This document shows, piece by piece, positions 1 to 9,154 of a DNA stretch of 64,000 nt. This DNA is from Thamnaconus septentrionalis (lineage: Eukaryota; Chordata; Actinopteri; Tetraodontiformes; Monacanthidae). The first letter of the stretch is position 1, and every line of letters starts with the position of its first letter. Under the pieces are notes generated by a model, which was not told the DNA's origin, made no database searches, and was given only the letters and a program-made list of their open reading frames with translations. The position numbers and the translations under genes were made by a program. The stretch is taken from assembly GCA_009823395.1 (NCBI GenBank), contig CM020513.1, forward strand, positions 1,977,501 through 2,041,500, in the 5' to 3' direction.

Positions 1-540
1 GATCACTGATAACTGTGACGCAGCAGTGAGTGAGTGAACGAGCAGAACTGATGACCAATGGACAGGAGGACTGTGTTCAGGCACCGTGCAGAAGCTCCAA
101 CATGGCGAGAAAGTGGCTGTTCAGTCTGCCTCATAAATGTGCAACAGACGACCAGGACTATTTATTAATTCCCATGCTGAGCAAGGCAACCGCTGGCTGA
201 TATGAGTAATTTTGTCAGGCCACAGACTCTGACCCACCTTCATGAATAAAAACAGACTGAAACTTTAGATGAATCTTAATTGAGCAAGAACGAAGGGAGG
301 TTTGCCTGCTTGACTGAACACGTCAATTCACTGCACTGCACTGTGAAAATAATAGGACTGGGAGAAAATGTTACTCCTCCGGGGATGAACAAAACGTTTA
401 AACCTCATTTGACCAGCATGCCACAAACAAACGGGTGGATGGGGTACGGTAATGCGAAACCCACTATGACGACGCCAAAGTTCTGCCCCGTCACTTTCCA
501 ACCCGCCTCCATTGGTTCTTCATTCAGTGTGTGGTCTGAG

Positions 541-656
541 TGCTGCAAAACCCCAAACCCAACACCACCCTTAACCTTAAAAGCCAACCACAACCTTAGG
601 CTCAACACCAACCTTAACCTCAACCCTAACTCCAAAACCAACCCTAACCCTAATTC
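541..656. repeat. Degenerate telomere-like (CCCTAA) repeat
   Basis: Variants AACCTTAACC, CAACCCTAACTCC and CAACCCTAACCCTAATTC occupy about 115 bp. A weaker patch of the same composition lies at 2069-2107. Confidence 0.6.
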
Positions 657-865
657 ATAAGCATTTCAAACTTCCGACATTTGGATCAAGAGGAAACAGC
701 AAACAGGTGCGTGGAGCTAGCAGGCTAGCTAGCTCCCTTTTTCTTCTTTTGAAGTTCTGATTGAATTTAATTTAAAAGAGGGAAGAGAATTTTTTTTCTG
801 TACAAACTGGACATGAAACGCTTCAACACCACTTGTTTTGTCCCATTGTGTCACCTCCAAAATCC

Positions 866-950
866 TTAGTCAGCTGGGCAGGTTGGCTCAGCAGCTCAGA
901 CTGCTGAACTACAGTGTGGGAGACCAGGGTTCGAATCCTGGTCTCCACCA
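866..950 (+). repeat. tRNA-like module (SINE head or tRNA pseudogene)
   Basis: It has an A-box-like TTGGCTCAGCAG and a perfect B box GGTTCGAATCC, and ends in CTCCACCA. It does not fold as a normal cloverleaf: GGAGACCAGG pairs with CCTGGTCTCC as one 10-bp stem around the T loop. A related inverted module occurs at 1845-1925. Confidence 0.55.
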
Positions 951-1344
951 GCTGAAATGTATCTATCTGTCTTTTCAAGTCAAGGTCAGAGAGAGGAGGG
1001 GGTCAAGGAAGCAGCTGACTGTGGTGCACAAGGTAGTGGATTCAATTTCCCGATAACTTGTTTTTTTTTTTTTTTTAACTCCCCAGAGACAATGCCACAA
1101 CACAAACAAGACAAAATAATTAATAAAAAAAAATAAATAAATTTATTAAATTATAAATTATAAATTGAATAATATTTTTAAAAAAAAATAATTTTGATCG
1201 CTCACTTTCTTAACATTTTGCTGCTTTAGGAAACCATTCAGTGCTTTCGCCCCTGAAACTTGCCCCAACTTCATGACTGTCCAAACATAGCTATAATGAC
1301 GAAGTGGCACAATGCAACATGTCAGAAAATTGAAAAAATACTAA

Positions 1345-1570
1345 ACCCCCTTAAATGACTCTCCTATTATAGTTTACCATAAGACAGAGTGTTAGAATGC
1401 AAAATCTCAATATGTGCAAACCCACAGCCCCTGAAAAACGACATAATGTTGTTTTTTACAGAGACAAGAAAAAAAACTCTTGAATCAGCCCAAAACTCAT
1501 CCAAATGACTGTGCTATCATAGTTTAGCATGAGACAGAGTGCTAGAATGCAAATTCTGAAAATTGGAAAA
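1345..1570. repeat. Direct repeat, about 70-bp unit at 150-bp spacing
   Basis: AGACAGAGTGTTAGAATGCA (1383) recurs as AGACAGAGTGCTAGAATGCA (1533), with similar flanks including ATAGTTTA. A third, dispersed match CATGAGACAGTATGTTAGAA lies near 4959. Confidence 0.7.
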
Positions 1571-1574
1571 GAAA

Positions 1575-1628
1575 AATGAATTGAACCCATATCTCCTCCT
1601 GTCTCAGCCAATGAGCTACCCTGTCTGC
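1575..1628 (-). repeat. tRNA-like module
   Basis: The minus strand reads GGGTAGCTCATTGGCTGAGA as an A-box region and then ATGGGTTCAATTC as a degenerate B box. It is similar in order to the module at 866-950. Confidence 0.45.
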
Positions 1629-1844
1629 CTCAAAGTAAAGGGTTTTGAAGTTTACAAGTACCTCTTAAAAAAATCACACCATAAAACCTTTAGGACAAGT
1701 TCTGACGCCAGGGGCAGGAACCAAACCTTGTTTGGTTCTCACTAATAGTTTCACATTATCCACTCCTCTAAACACTGGACTACAGAGCTATAAAAGTACC
1801 TCTAGCATGCATAGATGGGAATAAAGTCTTGCTGAAATTTCAGT

Positions 1845-1925
1845 TGCCTCAAGCAGGAAATGAAGCCAGGTCTCCCACACCACAGTCAGCCATCTAGCCC
1901 AGTTAGCTAGCCTGTCTTGTTCATT
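1845..1925 (-). repeat. tRNA-like module, inverted relative to 866-950
   Basis: The minus strand shows CTAGCTAACTGGGCTAGATG and then GTGTGGGAGACCTGG, sharing GTGTGGGAGACC with the plus-strand module. The B box is decayed. Confidence 0.45.
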
Positions 1926-1991
1926 GCAAAGGGTATACAAGTATTGTTACAATAAGTAACAAGTATTGAACCCATGCTTTCCAACATGACA

Positions 1992-2019
1992 GTCTCTCTC
2001 TCTCTCTCTCTCTTTCTCT
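1992..2019. repeat. (TC)n microsatellite
   Basis: Short TC run with one TTT interruption. Confidence 0.9.
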
Positions 2020-2107
2020 GTGAAAATCAAAACCCATTTATTTTTGAGGGGGTCAAGAAAACTATATAATAACTCCAACCCCAACTTCAACCTAACCCAA
2101 AACCAAA

Positions 2108-2750
2108 GGTTTTTGTTTATTTTCTTATTATTTGACTTAAAAACACAAAGTTGTCAAAAGAGATTCTAACCACCAACCAATAGACCACAGTCTGGATAAC
2201 ATCACTCTGAGCTGTTTGTCCTGATGAAATCATTCTTTCAAATGTTGGTACTCTTGTTTAAATTTGAGGAAGGTTGCCACAAAATATCATCAGATTTCGT
2301 CATATGTGGTTAAGGACCACCGCTTAAAAAGTCAAGCTTCTGTGCTGCCTCCATCTTCATCCCAGTGTTTCCATAGTTTTCTGTCAGAGGGTTTACCCTC
2401 TGCTGCTGGATGAATGCAGCCAAAGCACTGGCAACCGCTCCTGACGGCTGTGGACTCACACCACTTCCTCCGGGTATGATTGGACCAATTTCCTTCAGAT
2501 ATAGAAGACGAAACCCGCCATCAATTCCTGAAGTGACACTCCATCCACAGCAATTACCTGCTTCTTAACAAGCCTCTGAGATTAGTGCGACGCGTAGATG
2601 GCATCGCCGTGTGTAAAGTGGATCTGTGAGCCAATGAATGTGCACTTTCCTGGCATGGATGATGAGAGAGAATTTGTTGTTTTTGCTGCTCAGGGAATCC
2701 TAAAGGTTATCAGTAAACATTCATAACGGAGCTAACAATAGTCCTGTGTT

Positions 2751-2788
<38 letters not shown>

Positions 2789-4019
2789 CGAAGCGCCCGA
2801 GAGGAGACGAGTCACTGCTATCTGTTTGACATTTCTGTCATTACTGGTATTTCAACTGCTGCGACGCTCTGACAAATGCCACGGCTGTCAGAGGCTCGGC
2901 TTTAATTACACCTGACTGTGACTGGGCCTTTCAGGGGCTCAGGGATGAACTTAATTAGCTCGCAAGTGCCGAATGCGACTAAGGTTGGTGCGGCCGACGC
3001 AATCCCCTTCTTATTTCTCTCTGGGATTTTTTTTTTTTTTGATTGACATTTTTATGGTCAGTCCATACAGGGCCGAGAGCGCTACTAAACCAGCAAAGTG
3101 CACATCAGCTCTGGGCTCCGACTTTTCCGAAACCAATTTGGATAATGTCTTGTCCCTCCATCAGAGATGCTTTCAAGCGTTTAGGCAAGCTGTGAAGGAG
3201 AAAGCAGGCCGACGCAAGGAATGTCAAAATCACACTGCAAAACAAAAAAAAGGCACCTAGCCAGTATTCAAACAGTCTTCTATGTAAATGAAGCGAGTGC
3301 ATACCAAGTAAGCCTGAGCGAAGGATGGAAAGTTGCCCCACTGGCCACCATGGGCCCAGAAATGCTTTAACATAAAACTAACAAAGGGGGAAAAACACAG
3401 AGTGCTTGGCTGCTGAAACAAATGCCTGTGGGTAAGTAAGAGAAACACAGCAGCATGCATAATAGCGTCAGAAAAAGTTTTCAGCAGAATGAGAGAGAGA
3501 GAGAGAGGAGTGCAGAAATGTCTCCGGGCAGACAGACACAAACCCGGCCAGGTTTTCCAGCCTCAGCCCTCAGCAGAGTGGGGATAAAACAATAACCAGG
3601 CCAACAAAGCCATGTGGCTCGCCGCCGTCCAGCAGTGAGTAAGTGGTTGGCACATTTTAATGGACACAAAGCTAACCAAGTGGAAGATGGTTTTAATAGA
3701 AAACCCCCTACCCTGTTTAATCACTTGTACACTCAGATAAGGGAGTGAGGAGATACGAGGTTGCGTTCGCCCGAACAAGTCATTCCAATTCGCTGGAGTG
3801 ATTCTCTTTACTCTGGAGTGACTTTAAACAGTTTCCCCTTCTTTTCCTCATTTCCTTCCTAATCATTAGCACCTTGCAGAACAGCATGAATTTAAAAAGA
3901 CGTGCTGCACGCTTGGTGGTTAAAAAAAATAAATAATACAAGACAATGTGGAAGATGGGGCGATCCACCAAGGCCAACCTGTAGGCTTTGCCTTGGCTGT
4001 TATTCTGGGCTCTGCAAGA
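2108..4019. other. Intergenic, no gene recognised
   Basis: Contains a (GT)n run at about 2751-2786 and short GA runs near 3490. I see no coding similarity on either strand. Confidence 0.6.
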
Positions 4020-4303
4020 CGTATATATATATATATATGTATATATATGTATATATGTATATATATACATGTATATATACATATATACATACATATATAT
4101 ACATATATACATATACATATATGCATACATATATATACATATATACATATACATATATGCATACATATATATACATATATAAACATATATATATATGTAT
4201 ACATATATAAACATATATATATATGTATACATATATAAACATATATGTATATATATATATATGTATATATATATAAACATATATACATATATATATATGT
4301 ATG
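4020..4303. repeat. AT-rich tandem array (TATACA/TATG) with higher-order units
   Basis: Alternating purine-pyrimidine TA repeats interrupted by CA and GCA. A unit of about 36-42 bp ending in ATATATGCATAC is repeated around 4095-4165, and an AAACATATATATATATGTAT unit around 4180-4240. The long Tyr/Ile/His ORFs across it are artefacts. Confidence 0.92.
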
Positions 4304-5398
4304 TGTAAGTGCTTCATGTTCATTTTTTTTATGAACATTAAGCAGTTGACTTTTAAGAAATAATCAGAAACCACCTGTTGTCATGTTATACCAAAAAAAA
4401 CAATAATTTATTATCATTTTTCTTTCGCAATGATCACCACTTATCACACATTTGACCTGGCTACAAATGGGCCAACTACTCATTACCGGAGTTCCGACCA
4501 TTGACATTGACTCCAAACAAATACAGGGATATTTTCTTTTTTCAAATTTCACCTTTTACAATATTTCATTCAAAAACAAAAAATGAGGCATCTGGAATGG
4601 ATTTATCGTACATGTAGCTGACGGCGGGAGCGCATTAGCGCTCGTTGGCTTCCTCCTCCAGCCGACAAATGTGCCTCGTGTTCTGAGTCCTGCTCAGCGG
4701 CAATCATCCCAACACTGGTTCCATGTAACGGTAAGAACACAATTTGGCAGCTGCAAGCTGCGAACAAGTCAAATGAAATAATAAGGCTGAGTCTCATCAC
4801 TCTGCTGCACAGAGACATTCAGGAACAATTGATCTGTCTGTCAAATCAATTTCACACGGCAAAGTACCATCGAGTTCTTGCTGTTAAGGCTATGCTGAGT
4901 TGAGGTGTACCATATGTGGAGAGTAGGAACCGTGTAAAAATACCGATATGAAAAAGCCATGAGACAGTATGTTAGAATATAAAAAAAAAAAAAAAAAAAG
5001 AAAAAAAGAAAAAGAAAATGAAAGTTTTAAACAAAGCTAAACAGTAGAAAAGATTAAAAACCTCACAAACAGAGCTGCACCTCTGGCAGTGTTTTCATTG
5101 ATCTGTCAGTGCAGCAGCATTGGTCTGTGGCTTTGTAAGAAAAGTGTCTTAGAGTCAAAAATGATGACAAAATCTGGATAGTTTCACCTGAACATGAGGT
5201 TGTCTTTTGCTTAATTATTCATATTTTTATGTTCTTTTAACCAGTTAACATTTCCTTGTGCTAGAGAATCCCTGGTTGGACTAAAGGAATCTTCTTCCAA
5301 ATTATTTCTCCTTTTTTCAGAATTTTTTGCCTTCTAGATTTAAAATGCATTAAATGTGGGATCAAAGTCAAAATCATCTGTTAATTCCAATGACTCTC
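4304..5398. other. Intergenic sequence downstream of pdzrn4
   Basis: Holds a poly-A/AAAG tract at 4980-5020, the dispersed repeat match near 4959, and otherwise nothing recognised. Confidence 0.5.
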
Positions 5399-5404
5399 TT
5401 TATT
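5399..5404 (-). terminator. pdzrn4: Candidate pdzrn4 polyadenylation signal AATAAA
   Basis: AATAAA on the minus strand lies about 800 nt after the stop codon. A second copy lies at 5442-5447. The interval 5405-6202 would be the 3'UTR. AATAAA is common by chance in AT-rich DNA, so which signal is used is not decided by sequence alone. Confidence 0.35.
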
Positions 5405-6202
5405 TGAGAGAAAAACATGGCTTCGATGCAACCTGATCTTTTTTATTTTTTCCCTTTTGCTTCACGAGCATCCTTTGCATTTAAAAACATTCACTTCTTC
5501 AAAGAGAAGCAGCTTTGTCTTGGTCAAGGATTATTACAGTCTAGTGAGAAAGCAAGAAGCCTCCAGATTCAATGTGAGTGAAGGTTCTCAGTCACTCCGG
5601 GTCACCTGACTCTTTCGGTGGCGAGTTGTGGGCGACTGGATTTTGCTCTCGGTTGCCTGAAGACGTTTCACCTGTCATCTAAAATAAAATCATAATTTGA
5701 GATGCATTTTGGATAAAAGGCGAAACGTCTATACGTAGCCAAATACAAACTGCAGTCGTTGATGTCTCAGCACTAACAGGCTCCCGAGTCAGTGTTTTTT
5801 CTGTTTTGTATTTTTTGCTACTGGCAATTTCAGAAAAGACAAAAGAAAAAAAAAACAACTCACTTGTATCAAGATGCTCAGACAACCATCTTTAGTCCTG
5901 CGGTTACAACAGAAATATGAAAATAGAGCTGAAATGATAAACGCGTATAGAACAAATATATTTCTGAAGTGTAGAAAAATGCTTTCCCCCGATGCCAAAA
6001 AGAGAGACTGAAAAAGAGGCTGTGACCCCGAGCGCTGATAGATTCTTTACAAAATGCATTTTGTGTAACAAAGTGTGAAAAATATCCCTATTGTCCTCAA
6101 TAAAAATGCCACATTGAACGAGGCAAGTATACTTTTACCACATGGGGTAATCTGTGTGTGTGCGCGCGTGTGTGTGCGTGTGCGTGTGTATGAGTTGCTG
6201 CT
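5405..6202 (-). other. pdzrn4: Probable pdzrn4 3'UTR
   Basis: This non-coding interval lies between the stop codon and the candidate poly(A) signals. It contains a (CA)n/(GT)n tract right after the stop (about 6152-6190 on the plus strand) and a foldback at 5663-5734. No other gene was recognised in it. Confidence 0.4.
5663..5734. repeat. Foldback repeat fragment (GACGTTTCACC / GGCGAAACGTC)
   Basis: Arms AGACGTTTCACC and GGCGAAACGTCT with matching ATCT/GGAT flanks enclose an AT-rich loop. The GAAACGTCTTC arm is a recurrent fish repeat motif I recall. It lies in the probable 3'UTR of pdzrn4. Confidence 0.6.
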
Positions 6203-7642
6203 TTATACAGTCGTCACTGAGAGGAAGGCGTTGTGCACCTTGGCTCCCTCGGGGGCCTTGGCGCCGTGAGTCATCAGCTCCTGGATGGTCATCCAGTTGT
6301 CCAGGATCTTCTTGTTGCGCTTCTTCATCATCTTCTTGTGGCTCAGCTCGATGATGCTCACCTCCTTGCGGCCCTCGCCGCCGCTCTGCGGGTTCTCCCG
6401 CAGGCTCTCCAGCCGGCTGCGCTGCATGAACTCCCGCCTCCGCCGCTGCTCCTTGGCGCGCACCAGGTGCTGCTTCCGCTCCTCCTTGCTCCAGTAGCGG
6501 CCCATCTTCATCTCGCTCACCGCGTCGTCGTCCGTGGTCATGCCGCCGCTGCGCTCCTCCTTGATCTTCAGGGCGCGCTCGCGCAGGATGCGGTCCCTCA
6601 CGGGCCTCTTGGTGATGTAGCGCGTGCCGTCGCTGCGGATCTTCACCTTCCACTCCATCTTGGGCTCGCCGGCGGGCCGCGACAGCGCCGGCGGCTCCTT
6701 GCACACGCTGAGCAGGCTGAGCTGGCTCTGGGCGTACTCCACCGCAGAGCGCTGCTGCACCAGCTGCATGTAGCTCTGGTAGTGGCGGGCGTGCGCCGGG
6801 ATGCCCACCTGCCGCTGCTGCGAGCTGTGGGACGGGGAGAAGTAAGGGTTCTGGGAGGGCCGCGCCCTCAACTTCCTGTCCGCCGCGCCCTCCTCCTCCC
6901 CCTCCTGATCCTCCTCGCCCGGGACTGGGGCGTGGTGGTGAAGGGGGCCAGCGGTGGCGAGGCCCCCACAGAGGTTCCTCTGGTTGGTCAGGCTCACCAC
7001 CCTCTGCAGCGAGTGCTCCGGCGAGCGGTCCATGGCCAGCGGCGTGCTGCGGGAGCTCTCGGCCGTGTTGTAGGCGCTGGAGCTGTCCTTGTCCGACTTC
7101 TCCGGCCTCTCGTCGGTGCCCTTGGTGGCGGTGGTGGTGGTGGCGGTGGTGGTGGTGGTGGGCTCGCCGTGCTGGGGGCGGGCACCGGGTGCCGGCTGGC
7201 CGCCGGAGGAGGGGGGCTGCGCTTGGCCCTTGCGCAGGTTGTGCGCCTGCATGATGTTCTGGCACTCCAGCTCGATGCTGCGCAGCTCCTCGTTCAGCAT
7301 GCGCAGCTCGTGCTGCACGCCGCCCGGCTCCCCCACGCTGCACTCGATGGTACTGCGCCGCGTGTAGAAGAGGTCGTAGTCGCCGCTGTTGCGGATCTGG
7401 CACTTGAGCTCCAGCAGCTGCTGGAAGCGGTCGCCCTCGTCCTCGTCCTCCCGCTCCTCCAGCAGGGCGGCGCTGGTGGGGCAGTGGGCGGCGTCCCGGC
7501 TGTCTCGCAGACACTGGGACAGACGCCTCTGGATGTGCGCCAGGACGTTGTTCTCCGAGCCGTGCGCTCGGTCTCGACCGGCCGTGGCGCCGTCTTTACG
7601 ACGGGGGAGTGTGGAGCAGGTGGGCGTGTCCTCTTCTGCTCT
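6203..7642 (-). CDS. pdzrn4: pdzrn4 terminal exon with C-terminal LNX3/4 homology region
   Basis: The exon encodes 479 residues (273-751 of the short isoform) and the stop TAA at 6205-6203. The TTGCAG acceptor is in phase 0 with the preceding exon. Visible blocks are RFQQLLELKCQIRN near residue 344, STIECSVGEPGGV then ELRSIELECQNIMQAH, a Thr/Ala run at about 433-446, EKSDKDSSSAYNTAES, IPAHARHYQSYMQL, and WKVKIRSDGTRYITKRPV, which opens the long basic region near the end. The protein ends SVTTV, a class I PDZ ligand. The IEC-GE-GV and HNAFLSVTTV features favour PDZRN4 over PDZRN3. The start of the exon, about 65 residues, is poorly conserved with what I recall of tetrapods. The exon is far more GC- and CpG-rich than the surrounding introns, which throws long shadow ORFs on other frames. 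Confidence 0.96.
   Translation of the reverse strand, partial: RAEEDTPTCSTLPRRKDGATAGRDRAHGSENNVLAHIQRRLSQCLRDSRDAAHCPTSAALLEEREDEDEGDRFQQLLELKCQIRNSGDYDLFYTRRSTIECSVGEPGGVQHELRMLNEELRSIELECQNIMQAHNLRKGQAQPPSSGGQPAPGARPQHGEPTTTTTATTTTATKGTDERPEKSDKDSSSAYNTAESSRSTPLAMDRSPEHSLQRVVSLTNQRNLCGGLATAGPLHHHAPVPGEEDQEGEEEGAADRKLRARPSQNPYFSPSHSSQQRQVGIPAHARHYQSYMQLVQQRSAVEYAQSQLSLLSVCKEPPALSRPAGEPKMEWKVKIRSDGTRYITKRPVRDRILRERALKIKEERSGGMTTDDDAVSEMKMGRYWSKEERKQHLVRAKEQRRRREFMQRSRLESLRENPQSGGEGRKEVSIIELSHKKMMKKRNKKILDNWMTIQELMTHGAKAPEGAKVHNAFLSVTTV
7121..7162 (-). repeat. pdzrn4: In-frame ACC/GCC repeat coding a Thr/Ala run
   Basis: (ACC)n with GCC interruptions encodes a TTTTTATTTTAT run in the terminal exon. 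It sits just before the conserved EKSDKDSSSAYNTAES block, in a poorly conserved linker, and is probably a lineage-specific expansion. Confidence 0.9.
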
Positions 7643-9028
7643 CTGCAATCGATAGATCGGAAAAGACGTGGACTTTTATTTACTCTGTAAACCGGTTCAA
7701 CCTGTTGGACGCATCCACCACCAAATATTCATTGTGTTCACACCGACTTGAGCGTCCAGGTATGAGCGAGGTTTGAGGTTGAGAAATTCAATACTAAATA
7801 ATAACAATAATTCAAACATGTTCGCCTGTGATAAACACTCTTGTTGTCATGTGACGAGTTCAATCAATGTGAAAGTGACAGGCAAAGCAAATATACAGAC
7901 ATTTGGCATCTGTTTATGTAACATTCTGTTGTTTGGAAACATATTTCAACTATGAATTTGACTCGTGGTTACAAGCTAGTACAATGGCCGGTACCTAATA
8001 ATGTGGCCGGTTAGCGTATAAACTAGGCATGGGCAAACTATGGCCCGGGGGCCAAATGTGGCCCGTTAATCTTTTTATCCGGTCAGAGGAACTTGAAAAA
8101 ATTAATTTAATAGTAAAAAAAAATTCAACATATAGCTTTATATAACAAGCTATATTTCATCCATTTTTTTTCCCCATGTTTTAAAAGCCATGATATATTT
8201 TTTCCTTCTCTGAGGTGGGCCACCAAAACACTCCATCCATCTGCTGCTGCTCCGGCCCCTCTGTCACATTTTAAAACCTATTGTGGCCCACCATTCAAAA
8301 AGTTTGCCCACCCCTGGTACAAACCCTAAAAACCAGGATATGGCTGTGAACTGGTCCAACACAGAAAGAGGTTTTTGATTCATTAATGTTTCCTTCTTTA
8401 CTCTGTAGTCTAAACCTTTGAAAAAAAAAGAAAAAAGTGGCAACAAGAAAAATAGAAAAGTCGAGTTCAAGAAGTGCATCCCGCTTTTGTTTTCTCCTGG
8501 AGGATTACGTACGCCGCCGTGCATAACTCTCTCTGGCTCAGCCCTGCTACTCGGGGGATTGTTTCCTCTCTGTCACGTCTTTGAAGTCCCATTTGGGGCT
8601 GCAGCCTCCCGACAAAAACTGAATTTGAAATTATTATTACCAATGTTTGAAATTTAAATGGTTCAGCGGTCCCCTCGTATAAATATTCATGGTCGTGATT
8701 GTTGTATTAACATTTCACAAAGAAAACCTTTTTGAAATTTCCGCATTTTGCCAAGAAAGTCGCGAAACGATTTTCCGTTGGCGAGATCTAGTCGTGAACA
8801 GTTTGATTTGAAACAGTCAGAGTGAACGCTGGTCAGCGCAGTGGCTAGTCAGGATGCTCAGAACGGCAGCCTTCTCTCTCTTTGCTTTTCAGGCCTTTTT
8901 TTCCAGTTCGCGCAGCATAAATTGAAGCCAACTTTCCGTGAATGCCGAAACTCCAGACCCAGGCTTTTGTCCCCGTCTTGCTAATCTGCCTGCGCCAGAC
9001 GTGAGCTCTGCTCTCTCTGCCGCCTGAC
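7643..9028 (-). other. pdzrn4: Last pdzrn4 intron (1386 bp)
   Basis: GT-AG intron between the acidic-helix exon and the terminal exon. It contains the 293-bp hAT MITE at 8024-8316. I see no further exon in it. Confidence 0.85.
8024..8316. mobile_element. Non-autonomous hAT (MITE) copy with 8-bp target-site duplication
   Basis: The ends are imperfect terminal inverted repeats: TAGGCATGGGCAAACT at the left, and at the right the reverse complement of CAGGGGTGGGCAAACT. Both continue into GGCCC-rich sequence typical of hAT-type elements (CAGGGGTGGGCAAACT start). The flanking 8-bp duplication is GTATAAAC at 8016-8023 and GTACAAAC at 8317-8324, with one mismatch. No coding capacity remains. Confidence 0.85.
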
Positions 9029-9154
9029 CTGTTCGTGCTCCTCATGTAGGGCGGCCAACTCCATCTCCTCCCTCTGCTGCTCCTCCAGCATTTCCATCTT
9101 CAGCTGCTCCAGGAACTCGTTGTGCTCATCATCCAGCCAGGCCTCTTCCTCCAG
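9029..9154 (-). CDS. pdzrn4: pdzrn4 exon: acidic helix after PDZ2
   Basis: The 126-nt exon encodes 42 residues beginning LEEEAWLDDEHNEFLEQLKM and continuing with a Glu/Gln/Leu-rich stretch to EEHEQ (residues 231-272). It corresponds to the conserved W(L/I)xDDxxNEFLE segment after PDZ2 in PDZRN3/4 and probably forms an amphipathic or coiled-coil helix. The acceptor is CCCGTAG, with an unusually poor pyrimidine tract, and the donor is GTCAGG. Reading through the donor gives VRRQREQSS and then a stop, so the splice is required. Confidence 0.9.

Noticed and set aside
866..950. Functional tRNA gene
   Set aside because: The B box is good but the sequence does not form a standard acceptor stem and cloverleaf.
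3780..4374. Several Tyr/Ile/His-rich ORFs of 60-166 aa on both strands
   Set aside because: They are translations of the AT-rich tandem array and have no coding features.
6135..7690. Long ORFs of 459 and 485 aa overlapping the terminal exon in other frames
   Set aside because: They are shadows of the GC-rich pdzrn4 exon. Only the 6203-7642 minus frame matches the family.
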